A stretch of 64,000 nucleotides of DNA from Anaerolineae bacterium (GTDB lineage Bacteria > Chloroflexota > Anaerolineae > Aggregatilineales > Phototrophicaceae): assembly GCA_025055175.1 (NCBI GenBank), contig JANWYT010000002.1:124001-188000 (forward strand), read 5' to 3'. Positions 45,051 through 53,428 of this stretch are shown one piece after another. Below the pieces are notes generated by a model. It was not told the DNA's origin and did not search any database. It saw only the letters and a program-made list of their open reading frames with translations. Positions within the stretch are counted from its first letter, which is position 1. Every line of letters begins with the position of its first letter. The translations under genes and the position numbers were made by a program.

Positions 45051-45721
45051 GCTTCGATGCGATCATCTTCGACATGGACGGCGTGCTGGTAGATAGCGAG
45101 GTCTACTGGCTGAAATCACGACAGGAGTTCGCCCAAGCGCGCGGCAAGGTCTGGACGGACGCCGATCAGCGACAGGCAATGGGTCGCAACACTGTCGAAT
45201 GGGCAGAAGTTATGCGCGAGCGTCTGAGCCTGGACGAAGCGGCGGAGGCGATCATGAGCGAGATGATCGACCGCGTGAAAGCTCACTACGATGAGCGTCT
45301 GCCTCTGCGTCCTGGTGCGTTAGAAGCCGTGCGCGTGGCTTCTGGGCGCGCGCGAGTGGCGTTAGCTAGTGGCTCACCGACGGCAATCATTCAACACGTC
45401 ATGCGCCTCACAGGTCTAGACTCGGTCTTTGAGGTGATGGTCTATGGTGACGACTATCCCAATGGCAAGCCTGCGCCGGACGTTTACTTGGGAGCGTGCG
45501 AGCGCTTGGGCGTTGATCCGCGTCGCTGCGTCGGCATAGAGGACTCAGGCAACGGCATTCGCTCGGTTGTCGCAGCTGGCATGGTCTGTGTGGCTGCGCC
45601 GAGTCCTGCCTTCCCATTGTCGGAGGAGCTGTTGGCGCTGTGTGCGCGCAAAGTGGACACGATGGAGGCGCTGACGGCGGACTTTTGGGCTGACTTGGAG
45701 CAGACTCATGGCCAATTTTGA
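45047..45721 (+). CDS. HAD family phosphatase/phosphoglucomutase-like
   Basis: This 224-residue haloacid-dehalogenase enzyme belongs to the beta-phosphoglucomutase-like group. FDMDGVLVDSEVYW holds the nucleophile Asp and the second Asp. VALASGSPTAII is motif II, NGKPAPDVYLGACERLGV the Lys motif III, and GIEDSGNGIRSV motif IV. The helical cap (about 20-85) is present. It overlaps the kinase start region (ATGA) and the dehydrogenase by 14 bases. A role in removing phosphate from a sugar-phosphate by-product is plausible but unproven. Confidence 0.88.
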   Translation: MSFDAIIFDMDGVLVDSEVYWLKSRQEFAQARGKVWTDADQRQAMGRNTVEWAEVMRERLSLDEAAEAIMSEMIDRVKAHYDERLPLRPGALEAVRVASGRARVALASGSPTAIIQHVMRLTGLDSVFEVMVYGDDYPNGKPAPDVYLGACERLGVDPRRCVGIEDSGNGIRSVVAAGMVCVAAPSPAFPLSEELLALCARKVDTMEALTADFWADLEQTHGQF

Positions 45722-46862
45722 ATTTGCGACAGCAGCGCGTATCGTCTTTGGGGCAGGTGCGCTGAAGCAGATTGGGGCACTGGCCTCTGAGTATGGTCAA
45801 CGGGCGTTGCTGGTGGTGGGCGGCAGCGTGGGACGTGCCGAAAGTCTGCTGGGCTATCTCAGCGCAGCTGGCCTTGAAGTGACTGTCTTCTCGGTGCAGC
45901 ACGAGCCGACAATTGCGCTGGCTCAGGCAGGCCGAGAAGCAGCCCTGAGCAGCCGCGCACAGATGGTCGTCGGCTTCGGCGGCGGCAGCGCGTTGGACGC
46001 TGCGAAGGCTATCGCGGCGCTGGCCACCAATCCTGGCGATCCGTTGGACTACTTGGAAGTCATCGGTAAGGCTCAGCCTCTGACCCGCGCACCGCTGCCT
46101 ATCCTGGCTATCCCGACGACCGCAGGCACAGGCAGCGAAGTGACGCGCAACGCTGTGCTGGCTTCGCCAGAAGCGCAGGTCAAAGTGAGTATGCGCCATC
46201 TGCTCATGTTGCCGCGCGTGGCTCTGATCGATCCTGAGCTGACCTATGGTCTGCCCGCGCCGATCACTGCTAGCACGGGCATGGATGCGCTGACTCAGAA
46301 CATCGAACCTTACACCTGCAACGCACCCAATCCGATCGTTGATGCTTTGGCTGCGCAGGGCATTCAACGCGCTGCGCGCAGCCTGCGCCGCGCCTACGAG
46401 CAGCCTCACGATGTTCAAGCCCGCGAAGATATGGCTCTGGCAAGTTTGTTGGGCGGCCTATCTCTGGCCAACGCCAAGCTGGGAGCTGTGCATGGCTTCG
46501 CCGCACCGATTGGCGGCATGTTCTCCGTGCCACATGGAGCAGTGTGCGCTGCGCTGCTGCCTCACGTCATGCGCGCCAACATCGAAGCTGCACAAGAGGC
46601 TCAGCGCCAAGACATAGTAGAACGCTATGTTCAGGTAGCACGCTGGCTCACGGACGATCCACAGGCCAGCGCTCAGAATGGGGTGGATTGGGTGTTGGCT
46701 TTGAGTCAAGTCCTGGCCATCCCACCCTTGAGCGCCTATGGAATTGGCGAGGCGCACATTGACGAGCTGGTAGACAAGGCAGCGCGCGCCAGTAGCATGA
46801 AAGGCAATGCTCTCGTACTGAGCGCGCTGCGTTTGCGTGCCATCCTAGAGGCGGCGCTCTAA
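45708..46862 (+). CDS. Iron-containing alcohol dehydrogenase (lactaldehyde reductase-like)
   Basis: This 384-residue group III alcohol dehydrogenase has [17 protein letters not shown] for NAD(P) binding and [34 protein letters not shown] and [21 protein letters not shown] hold the metal-binding Asp and His residues. In deoxyhexose pathways such enzymes (FucO) reduce L-lactaldehyde to 1,2-propanediol, which fits the last gene of this operon. RhaEW in the other set would oxidise the same aldehyde instead. Its stop overlaps the convergent glpK stop by four bases. Confidence 0.9.
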   Translation: MANFEFATAARIVFGAGALKQIGALASEYGQRALLVVGGSVGRAESLLGYLSAAGLEVTVFSVQHEPTIALAQAGREAALSSRAQMVVGFGGGSALDAAKAIAALATNPGDPLDYLEVIGKAQPLTRAPLPILAIPTTAGTGSEVTRNAVLASPEAQVKVSMRHLLMLPRVALIDPELTYGLPAPITASTGMDALTQNIEPYTCNAPNPIVDALAAQGIQRAARSLRRAYEQPHDVQAREDMALASLLGGLSLANAKLGAVHGFAAPIGGMFSVPHGAVCAALLPHVMRANIEAAQEAQRQDIVERYVQVARWLTDDPQASAQNGVDWVLALSQVLAIPPLSAYGIGEAHIDELVDKAARASSMKGNALVLSALRLRAILEAAL

Positions 46863-48352
46863 GCCCAGTCGAACGTCCTAGTGACGGCTTTCTTCCACTG
46901 GGCATAGAGCGCTTCGCGTTGATCGGCGCTCATGGCGGGTTGCCATGCTCGGTCTATGCCCCACTTGGCCCGCAGCTCGCCCAACTCTGACCAGAAGCCC
47001 ACCGCCAGGCCCGCAGCATAGGCCGCACCGAGCGAGGTCGTCTCTGAGATAGTGGGGCGGACGACGGGGACGCCCAGAATATCGGCCTGGAACTGCATGA
47101 GAATTTCGTTGAAGACCATACCGCCATCGACTTTGAGGGCGGTGAGAGCGACGCCACTGTCCTTGTTCATGGCTTCTAACACCTCACGGGTTTGGTAGGC
47201 AGTAGCCTCTAGGGCGGCGCGGGCAATATGAGCGCGGTTGACGTAGCGCGTCATGCCGACGATGGCGCCGCGCGCGTCGCTGCGCCAATAGGGGGCATAC
47301 AGCCCGCTGAAGGCTGGCACGAAGTAGATTCCACCGTTGTCGTTGGCCTGCGCCGCCAACGTCTCTACGTCTGCCGATTTTTCGATCAGTCCCAGGTTGT
47401 CGCGCAACCACTGCACCAGCGCGCCAGCAATGGCGATTGACCCTTCCAGGGCATAGATTGCTGGTTGGCCGCCAATTTGGTAGCCCAACGTGGTGAGCAG
47501 ACCATTTTGTGACTGCACAGCTTGTGTGCCGGTGTTGAGCAGCATGAAACAGCCCGTGCCATAAGTGTTCTTGGCCTCGCCAACGTCATAACAGGTTTGA
47601 CCGAAGAGCGCAGCTTGTTGGTCACCCAGGTCACCTGCGACGGGGATGCCGCCGAGCGCGCCTTGAGCCATGCCGTAGACCTGCGATGAGGGATGGATGA
47701 TAGGCAGCATAGCGCGCGGAATACCCATTGCTGCCAGCATGTCCTCATCCCAGTCCAGCGTGTGTAGGTTCATGAGCATGGTGCGGCTGGCATTGGTCAC
47801 ATCGGTGACGTGGACTCCACCGCTGGCGCCGCCCGTCAGATTCCAGATGAGCCAGGTGTCGATAGTCCCGAACAGCACCTCGCCTTTTTCGGCTTTGGTG
47901 CGCAGTCCTTCGACATTATCCAGAAGCCAGCGAATCTTAGGGCCACTGAAATAAGTCGCTAGGGGTAGGCCCACTCGCTCACGGAAACGATCTTGTCCAC
48001 CCTCTGCTGCTAACGTCTGGCACAGCTGATCGGTGCGCGTGTCTTGCCAGACGATGGCGTTATGCACTGGACGGCCTGTAGCGCGTTCCCAGAGGACAGT
48101 CGTCTCGCGCTGATTGGTGATGCCGATGGCTGCCAAATCGTTTACGTCGATCCGTCCCTGGCTGAGCGCGCTGCTGATGACTTCTTGGGTGCGAATCCAG
48201 ATTTCGGTGGGATCATGCTCCACCCAGCCAGCGCGCGGGTAGATTTGCTGATGTTCTCTTTGGGCCAGAGCCGTGACCGCACCACTGTGATCGAAGATCA
48301 TGCAGCGCGTGCTAGTCGTCCCCTGGTCAACAGCTAAGACGAAACGAGCCAT
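46859..48352 (-). CDS. glpK: Glycerol kinase
   Basis: GlpK phosphorylates glycerol to glycerol-3-phosphate. The 497 residues match the family length. [20 protein letters not shown] is the N-terminal signature, [18 protein letters not shown] and [21 protein letters not shown] the substrate region, and [20 protein letters not shown] the C-terminal FGGY signature. ATG 48352 has AAGGA nine bases before it. Upstream at 48423-48418 (minus strand) TATAAT is a likely -10 box without a good -35. The gene may be independent of the rhamnose operon that converges on it. Confidence 0.96.
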   Translation of the reverse strand: MARFVLAVDQGTTSTRCMIFDHSGAVTALAQREHQQIYPRAGWVEHDPTEIWIRTQEVISSALSQGRIDVNDLAAIGITNQRETTVLWERATGRPVHNAIVWQDTRTDQLCQTLAAEGGQDRFRERVGLPLATYFSGPKIRWLLDNVEGLRTKAEKGEVLFGTIDTWLIWNLTGGASGGVHVTDVTNASRTMLMNLHTLDWDEDMLAAMGIPRAMLPIIHPSSQVYGMAQGALGGIPVAGDLGDQQAALFGQTCYDVGEAKNTYGTGCFMLLNTGTQAVQSQNGLLTTLGYQIGGQPAIYALEGSIAIAGALVQWLRDNLGLIEKSADVETLAAQANDNGGIYFVPAFSGLYAPYWRSDARGAIVGMTRYVNRAHIARAALEATAYQTREVLEAMNKDSGVALTALKVDGGMVFNEILMQFQADILGVPVVRPTISETTSLGAAYAAGLAVGFWSELGELRAKWGIDRAWQPAMSADQREALYAQWKKAVTRTFDWA

Positions 48353-48449
48353 AAAGTGTGTCCTTTCTAAAGCACATCTTGGCTGATTCATGTGCCTGGG
48401 GCAGATGATTGGGTAGCATTATAGCGCCAATGGCTCAAAGACAGGATGA

Positions 48450-48599
48450 ATGAATGTCCACATCACACTATCATCGGTGGTGTTAAATAAAGAGTCAGGC
48501 TGGAAGCCGATCAGCGTCTACTCAGCGGCGACTGTCTTCAATACGGCTCTGGCACTACTGCTGGTCAGCCTAATCTTTGGTGTGCTGCCGACTCATTGA
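48450..48599 (+). CDS. Possible 49-residue single-helix membrane peptide
   Basis: ATG 48450 opens a 49-codon frame ending at TGA 48597-48599. The product has a polar N terminus with ESGWKPISVYSA and one strong hydrophobic helix (about residues 29-46, ALALLLVSLIFGVLP). AGGA stands only three bases before the ATG, which is tight; GTG 48477/48480 are alternative starts. It lies between the divergent glpK and the rpsF operon in a 388-base gap that otherwise holds only leader sequences. I do not recognise it, and it could be a chance frame. Confidence 0.35.
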   Translation: MNVHITLSSVVLNKESGWKPISVYSAATVFNTALALLLVSLIFGVLPTH

Positions 48600-48675
48600 T
48601 TGGTACAACCTTCCTTTTCTGCTCGCCTAGCAGTATGATAGATAGGTTGAATTTGCTTCAACTTGTCAACTTTCC

Positions 48676-48708
48676 GCTCCGCACCGCGTACCTGCGCCTA
48701 GGCGGGGC
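48676..48708 (+). promoter_or_regulatory. Candidate leader hairpin before rpsF
   Basis: GCTCCGC (48676-48682) can pair with GCGGGGC (48702-48708) with one G-U pair, enclosing a CGC/GCG inner pair and bulges with ACCG and CCTAG. It lies 32 bases before the rpsF start. Leaders of rpsF operons in many bacteria bind S6:S18 through a CCG-containing bulged stem. The match here is by general shape only. Nothing else stands out between 48600 and 48740 except TATGAT (48634-48639), a possible -10 box. Confidence 0.3.
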
Positions 48709-48740
48709 TTTATCCGAGGAAAGGAGAACCTCATACCCCA

Positions 48741-49094
48741 ATGAAACGACCCTATGAGATTACAATTCTCTTCCGTATCTTGGCTACGGAAGAAGAAACT
48801 CAGGCCGCTATTGACCAAGTGAAAGCCTGGATTGAGAAGCCAACCGATGACGGTGTACCCCAGGGTATCGTCAACAAGATAGATCGCAACCTGTTGGGGC
48901 GGCGCAAGCTAGCTTATGAGATTGACAAGCAGCGCGATGGTCTGTACGTCATTTTCTATGCCGACGTTGAAACTAATCACCTCACCGATCTTGAGCTGAA
49001 TCTCAAGGTCTACACGCCTGTTCTGCGCTATCTGCTCATCCGCCTAGACGAGGAAGCTTCCAAAGCAAGCCAACCCAGTGCAAGCGAGGCCTGA
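48741..49094 (+). CDS. rpsF: Ribosomal protein S6
   Basis: S6 binds 16S rRNA together with S18 in the 30S platform. The 117 residues begin PYEITILFRILATEEE and contain NKIDRNLLGRRKLAYEIDKQ, GLYVIFYADVE and PVLRYLLIRLDEE, the usual pattern, with a short Ser/Ala tail. The start follows AAAGGAGAACC. It is the first gene of the conserved order rpsF-ssb-rpsR, which supports all three calls. Confidence 0.97.
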   Translation: MKRPYEITILFRILATEEETQAAIDQVKAWIEKPTDDGVPQGIVNKIDRNLLGRRKLAYEIDKQRDGLYVIFYADVETNHLTDLELNLKVYTPVLRYLLIRLDEEASKASQPSASEA

Positions 49095-49159
49095 GCAGGT
49101 CGCGGTATAATGGCCTGGACTGTGATAATGCCTGAAACCTACGGGAAGGGCTGTTAGCT

Positions 49160-49555
49160 ATGGGACGCGGCTTAAACAAGGTGATGATTATTGGCTACGT
49201 CGGACGTGATCCGGAACTTCGTTACACCCCTAGTGGGCGCGCCGTGACCAGCTTCAGCGTGGCGACGAGCCGCACCTGGACATCGGCAGAAGGTGAACGC
49301 CACGAGGAGACTGAGTGGTTTAACGTAGTAGCCTGGGGCAACTTGGCCGAAATCTGCAAGACACACCTCTCCAAAGGCCAGCAGGTCTACATTGAAGGCC
49401 GCTTGCAGACGCGCGGTTGGGAAGACGACAGCGGCAAGCGCCACTTCCGCACAGAATTGGTGGCCAACGAGATGATTCTGCTCGGTGATCGCAACCACGA
49501 TCACCAATACATCCAAGACTCACCTGACGACAACACTGACGATTATGCATTCTAG
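49160..49555 (+). CDS. ssb: Single-stranded DNA-binding protein
   Basis: SSB protects single-stranded DNA and recruits repair proteins. The 131 residues form one OB fold: NKVMIIGYVGRDPELRYTPS, VTSFSVATSRTW, TEWFNVVAWGNLAEICKTHL and GQQVYIEGRLQTRGWED. After about residue 110 a short linker leads to an acidic tip ending DDNTDDYAF. That differs from the usual DDDIPF but keeps the acidic-Phe end that binds partners. The linker is much shorter than in E. coli. TATAAT at 49106-49111 before the gene could give an extra transcript. Confidence 0.96.
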   Translation: MGRGLNKVMIIGYVGRDPELRYTPSGRAVTSFSVATSRTWTSAEGERHEETEWFNVVAWGNLAEICKTHLSKGQQVYIEGRLQTRGWEDDSGKRHFRTELVANEMILLGDRNHDHQYIQDSPDDNTDDYAF

Positions 49556-49567
49556 GAGTAAGCTACT

Positions 49568-49861
49568 GTGAGCCGATACGACAATGACCGTGAACGCGAC
49601 GATGAACGCGACGACGATCGCGGAGGACGAGGCAGCAGACGTGGGTCGGGACGTAGCCTTCGTCGCGCTCATCACTGCCCTGATGGTCCTTGCTACAACT
49701 ACAAAGATGTGGAGACGCTGAAGCGTAACATCGGCGAGACAGGCAAGATTCGTCCGCGTCGTCAGACGGGCAACTGTGCGCGCTGCCAGCGCGAGTTAGC
49801 TCGCGAAGTCAAGCGGGCGCGCCATTTAGCCCTGCTGCCTTACGTGGACATTAACGACTGA
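49568..49861 (+). CDS. rpsR: Ribosomal protein S18, zinc-binding form
   Basis: This 97-residue S18 starts with GTG behind AGGAG. The core [39 protein letters not shown] and the Arg/Lys-rich end are standard. Four Cys residues (CPDGPC and CARC) mark the zinc-ribbon type. The first 35 residues are an unusual Arg/Asp/Gly-rich extension ([19 protein letters not shown]), highly charged and probably disordered. It is 12 bases downstream of ssb. Confidence 0.96.
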   Translation: MSRYDNDRERDDERDDDRGGRGSRRGSGRSLRRAHHCPDGPCYNYKDVETLKRNIGETGKIRPRRQTGNCARCQRELAREVKRARHLALLPYVDIND

Positions 49862-49900
49862 CACATCGAGGGCGCTAGAGCGTCCCTTGAGGAGCGATGT

Positions 49901-51262
49901 ATGTCTAAACAGCAGACCACTGGGCAGCCGAAGAAGAAGGCCATTACAGGCAAAGAGAGCGAACTGACGCCCAACTTTTTCGACCGCATCTTGGGTTCTC
50001 CGCAGACCAAGCAGGCTCGTGAAGAAGCCTTGAACCGCCTGATTCAGCGCATCACCGTCGCTGTGGTCGTGTTCATCCTGCTAGTGCTGGGCATTGCTCT
50101 GTTCGTCGATCAGGTGGTAATCCCCAACCGTGCTGTAGCCCAGGTGAACGGCCAAGCGATCACTGTGCGCGAGTTCCGCGACCGCGTGCGCTTCGAGCGC
50201 GCTCGGCTGACGCAGCAGGTCAACGGCATTATCAGCCAGCTCCGAACTTTTGGCATGGATGCCAACCAGTTCTTGCAGCAAGAGCCCTACAGCACTTGGA
50301 TCAATGAACTGAACGTGCCGGATCAACTGGGCAGACGCGTCATCAATGACATGGTGGGTGATGTGCTGGTGGCGCAACAGGCGGCGAGCTTGGGCATAAG
50401 CGTCAACCAAGACAGCATTCAGGCTCAAATCAACGAATTCTTCGGCTACGATCCGACGGCGGTCGCCCTCATCGGTCAAGAGCCGACGGTGACGCCGACG
50501 CCTACCATCACTCCAACACCTTTTGTCTCGCCGACGCCAAGCCCGACGCCGACCTCTACGCCGACGCCAACGCCTAACCCAGAGGTTACGCCGGAACTGA
50601 CTGCTGAAGCGACTGACGAGGCCACCAGCGAAGTGACGCCCTTACCGACGGCTCAGCCCACCAGCACCCAATCGGCGGACGACCTGCGCCGCGATTTTGA
50701 GCGTCAGGTTAGCGACTACCGTCGTTCTATCCGCCAGACAGGCAACATCTCTGACGGCCCGATTGACGATTTTTTCCGCCGCGAAGCGCTGCGCCAAGCG
50801 GTGGCCGAATACCTGACGTCGGATAAGAAGAATGAAGAGGGCCAAGTTTTGGCAACTTATGTCAACGTGCGTCACATCCTGGTAAAGACGCTAGACGAAG
50901 CCAATGAAATTCTGGCTGCGCTGCGCGCTGGTGCGTCTTTCGCTGATCTGGCCCGTGCCAGTTCAACTGACACGGGTTCTGGTGCAAACGGCGGCGAGTT
51001 AGGGTGGTCGCTGGCCAGCAACTACGTCGCACCCTTTGAGCAAGCTGTCCTCAGCCTAGACATCGGCGTCCTGAGTGAACCCGTCGAATCCGAGTTTGGC
51101 TTCCACATTATCCAGGTGCGCGCGCGCGAAGAGCGTCCTGTGCAAGGCAGTGAACTCACTCGCCTACAAGAGCGGACGTTCAGCAGGTGGTTGGAAGAGC
51201 TGCGCGCAGCCAATGCTGGCAACGTCGAGCTTTTCAACTGGACGGATTACGTCCCGCGCTGA
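49901..51262 (+). CDS. Membrane-anchored parvulin-type peptidyl-prolyl isomerase
   Basis: This 453-residue foldase acts outside the membrane on exported proteins. After a 47-residue cytoplasmic part comes one helix (about 50-70). A SurA-like N-terminal domain follows (VAQVNGQAITVREFRDRVRF). About residues 195-260 are a Thr/Pro linker (TPTPTITPTPFVSPTPSPTP). The parvulin domain is NVRHILVKTLDEANEILAAL, GGELGWSLASNYVAPFEQAV and SEFGFHIIQVRAREER, with the usual core residues. It follows rpsR after 39 bases. A hairpin at 51296-51331 separates it from the FHA genes. Confidence 0.92.
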   Translation: MSKQQTTGQPKKKAITGKESELTPNFFDRILGSPQTKQAREEALNRLIQRITVAVVVFILLVLGIALFVDQVVIPNRAVAQVNGQAITVREFRDRVRFERARLTQQVNGIISQLRTFGMDANQFLQQEPYSTWINELNVPDQLGRRVINDMVGDVLVAQQAASLGISVNQDSIQAQINEFFGYDPTAVALIGQEPTVTPTPTITPTPFVSPTPSPTPTSTPTPTPNPEVTPELTAEATDEATSEVTPLPTAQPTSTQSADDLRRDFERQVSDYRRSIRQTGNISDGPIDDFFRREALRQAVAEYLTSDKKNEEGQVLATYVNVRHILVKTLDEANEILAALRAGASFADLARASSTDTGSGANGGELGWSLASNYVAPFEQAVLSLDIGVLSEPVESEFGFHIIQVRAREERPVQGSELTRLQERTFSRWLEELRAANAGNVELFNWTDYVPR

Positions 51263-51295
51263 GCGTGTGTCCCGCACAGCGCAGCACTGCAACAT

Positions 51296-51331
51296 CATGG
51301 GGGGCGCTCCCGCAAGGAACTGCCCCTCATG
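51296..51331 (+). terminator. Hairpin after the foldase gene
   Basis: CATGGGGGGC (51296-51305) pairs with GCCCCTCATG (51322-51331), ten base pairs with one G-U, around a 16-base loop. A short CTTTG tract follows. It stands 33 bases after the foldase stop and before the promoter at 51372, consistent with a terminator. Confidence 0.5.
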
Positions 51332-51371
51332 CTTTGTCGTCGGCTTCTCTCTGTGTTGATCTTTCTCATCG

Positions 51372-51401
51372 TTGTCAGGCCTTCGTCCATTGACCTATAA
51401 T
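51372..51401 (+). promoter_or_regulatory. Promoter of the FHA/envelope cluster, leaderless
   Basis: TTGTCA (51372-51377) and TATAAT (51396-51401) are 18 bases apart. The ATG of the first FHA gene is at 51410, only eight bases after the -10 box, with no ribosome site between, so the transcript should begin on or next to the start codon. Confidence 0.65.
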
Positions 51402-51409
51402 CATAGCCT

Positions 51410-52162
51410 ATGGACGAGAGACGATTGGCGCAACTTGAAGCACAAATCGAGCAATTCATCGAGGGCGTATTCGTCGGCTTCTTCCGTCGCCCGCCGAGCG
51501 CGCACGACGTCGCCTTGCAACTGGCGCGCGCCCTTCAACAAAATCTACGTCGCGACGACAAGCAAGGTCTCATTGCTCCTGATCGTTATGTAGTTCATCT
51601 GAGTCCGCAGGCTTACCAGCGTCTAGAACGCCAGCTAGAGCCGTTGCGCGCAGCGCTGATAGCCTACTTGCGCGAGCTGGCTGCCCAGTCGAACGCTATC
51701 TTCGTCCAGGCGCTCACGCTGCACATCCAGAGCGACCCTCGGCTGGAGAGGAGCAGCGTCGCTATTCAAGTTCAGCATTCGGCGCAGGTCTGGCCTAGCA
51801 CCCAGGCTATGCAGTCGGTGGCTGATCCCAGGGGAGAGCCGCCGCGCATGGCGCGCTTGGTCGTTAACGGTCAGCGCACGATTCCACTCAGCACAACTTT
51901 GCTGAACATCGGGCGCGCCGAACACAACGACATTATCCTAGACGATCCACACGTCTCGCGGCATCATGCTCAAATCCGCCTGCGCTGGGGCGTCTACACT
52001 TTGTTCGACGCTGAGAGCGCTAGTGGGACGTTTGTGAACGAGGTGCGCGTGCGTGAACACCGTCTGCAAAATGGCGACACGATCCGCTTGGGCCAATCAC
52101 TGCTGCTCTACCTAGCAGAAGACAATCTGAGCAGCACAGCCCACTTTGAACCTGTTGGGTGA
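51410..52162 (+). CDS. DUF3662 and FHA domain protein (FhaA-like)
   Basis: This 250-residue cytoplasmic protein has an N-terminal DUF3662 domain (about 1-120; [37 protein letters not shown]) and a C-terminal FHA domain (about 155-245; [39 protein letters not shown]). The phosphothreonine-binding Arg, Ser and Asn residues are present. In actinobacteria FhaA binds phosphorylated PknB substrates, including MviN/MurJ partners, and controls wall synthesis. The same neighbours occur here (FHA protein, RodA, transpeptidase homologue, MurJ), but no Ser/Thr kinase gene is in the window. Confidence 0.9.
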   Translation: MDERRLAQLEAQIEQFIEGVFVGFFRRPPSAHDVALQLARALQQNLRRDDKQGLIAPDRYVVHLSPQAYQRLERQLEPLRAALIAYLRELAAQSNAIFVQALTLHIQSDPRLERSSVAIQVQHSAQVWPSTQAMQSVADPRGEPPRMARLVVNGQRTIPLSTTLLNIGRAEHNDIILDDPHVSRHHAQIRLRWGVYTLFDAESASGTFVNEVRVREHRLQNGDTIRLGQSLLLYLAEDNLSSTAHFEPVG

Positions 52163-52165
52163 GCC

Positions 52166-52606
52166 ATGCTGGATTATGTGCTTTTGATCTTGCGCCTCCT
52201 CGCTGCGGCCTTGCTGCTGGCCTTCCTGCTGCTGCTGGTCTGTGCCTTGTGGTGGGACTTGCGGGCGACCCTGTGGGCCATGAATTATCAGCGGCAAATT
52301 CGCGGCTACCTCTTGATGTTGAACAAGCTGGGCCAGGATTATCTGCCTACACAGCAAGTTTTCCCGCTGCTGCCGCTCACCAGCATAGGTCGCTCTCCCA
52401 GCAACACAATCATCATCGATCAGCACTACGCCAGCGGCGAACATGCTCTCATCGCCTTGCGCAGTGGCCAGTGGTGGTTGGAAGACCGCAACAGCCGCAA
52501 CGGAACGCTGCTCAACGGCGATCTCGTCACTCAGCCCACCATCCTCAGCGAAGGCGACATCATCTCAATCGGCGACGTACACTTGCAATTCACTTTAGAA
52601 AAATAG
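52166..52606 (+). CDS. Membrane-anchored FHA domain protein (FhaB-like)
   Basis: This 146-residue protein has an N-terminal helix (about residues 6-28) and a C-terminal FHA domain: [51 protein letters not shown] and [16 protein letters not shown]. The key Arg and the NG turn are conserved. It starts three bases after the FhaA-like gene. The pair matches fhaA-fhaB in actinobacteria, where FhaB is a kinase substrate and scaffold for RodA/PBP complexes. Confidence 0.9.
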   Translation: MLDYVLLILRLLAAALLLAFLLLLVCALWWDLRATLWAMNYQRQIRGYLLMLNKLGQDYLPTQQVFPLLPLTSIGRSPSNTIIIDQHYASGEHALIALRSGQWWLEDRNSRNGTLLNGDLVTQPTILSEGDIISIGDVHLQFTLEK

Positions 52607-52617
52607 GAGAGAAGCTC

Positions 52618-53409
52618 ATGGATTTAGGATTAGCAGGCGCTCGCGTCCTTGTTACTGCAGCAAGTCAAGGGCTAGGGGCGGCCATTGCTCGCCGCTTCAG
52701 CTTGGAGGGTGCGCAAGTAGTCATTTGCAGCCGCAACCTGGAAGCTTTGCAAAGGGCGGCTTCAGCCATCGTAGAGGAGAGTGGCAACCCTGTCTACACC
52801 TTCGCCTGCGATGTGACTGACTCTCAGCAGGTAGACAAGCTCATCCAGAACACAGTAGAGACGCTGGGCGGCCTGGACGTCATTGTCCTGAACGCCGGTG
52901 GCCCACCAGCAGGCTTGTTTGAAGCGCTGACGATGGACAACTGGCGCACTGCTACTGATCTGAGCTTGTTCAGCGCCGTGAGCCTAGTGCAGAAAGCTTT
53001 GCCGCACCTCAAGGAGTCGCAGCGCGCTGCGATTTTGGCCGTCGTCTCTGCTTCGGTGAAGCAGCCTGTCGATAACCTCACTCTGTCGAATGCGGTGCGT
53101 CCAGCGGTCATCGGCCTGATGAAGACGCTGTCGATTGAGCTGGGCGGCTACAACATTCGCGTGAACAGTTTGCTGCCCGGCACGATACATACCGAGCGCA
53201 TCGACTATCTCATGCAGGCTCGCGCGGAAAAGAATGGCACGACGCCAGAGCAGGAATTAGCCAAAGCCGCCAGCGCTGCGCCGCTAGGCCGAGTCGGTCA
53301 GCCGCACGAATTCGCCAATGCAGCGGTGTTCTTGTGTTCGCCGGCTGCTAGCTACATCACAGGGGTCGCCCTGCCCGTCGATGGCGGTCTGATCCGCGCT
53401 ACATTGTAG
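52618..53409 (+). CDS. Short-chain dehydrogenase-like protein with altered active site
   Basis: This 263-residue Rossmann-fold protein has a dinucleotide loop [15 protein letters not shown] (13-27) and [13 protein letters not shown]. At the active site, where Tyr-x3-Lys is expected, it has [17 protein letters not shown]. By alignment Ser157 stands for Tyr and Arg161 for Lys. A group of SDRs annotated as 3-oxoacyl-ACP reductases shares the LSNA-x-R pattern, so this is a family trait rather than decay. ATG 52618 follows AGGAGAGAAGCTC. The open frame upstream overlaps the FHA gene and is not used. The role next to envelope genes is unknown. Confidence 0.88.
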   Translation: MDLGLAGARVLVTAASQGLGAAIARRFSLEGAQVVICSRNLEALQRAASAIVEESGNPVYTFACDVTDSQQVDKLIQNTVETLGGLDVIVLNAGGPPAGLFEALTMDNWRTATDLSLFSAVSLVQKALPHLKESQRAAILAVVSASVKQPVDNLTLSNAVRPAVIGLMKTLSIELGGYNIRVNSLLPGTIHTERIDYLMQARAEKNGTTPEQELAKAASAAPLGRVGQPHEFANAAVFLCSPAASYITGVALPVDGGLIRATL

Positions 53410-53428
53410 CCGAGCGTGAGGAGCAACG

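Noticed and set aside
45408-46418. 336-codon minus-strand frame over the HAD and alcohol dehydrogenase genes
   Set aside because: Both plus-strand genes are strongly supported by motifs; the antisense product is low-complexity Ser/Arg/Gln and has no start signal.
52159-52617. Upstream extension of the SDR frame across the FHA gene
   Set aside because: The added segment is an out-of-frame reading of the FhaB-like gene, and ATG 52618 has a clear ribosome site and begins the Rossmann fold at the normal distance.
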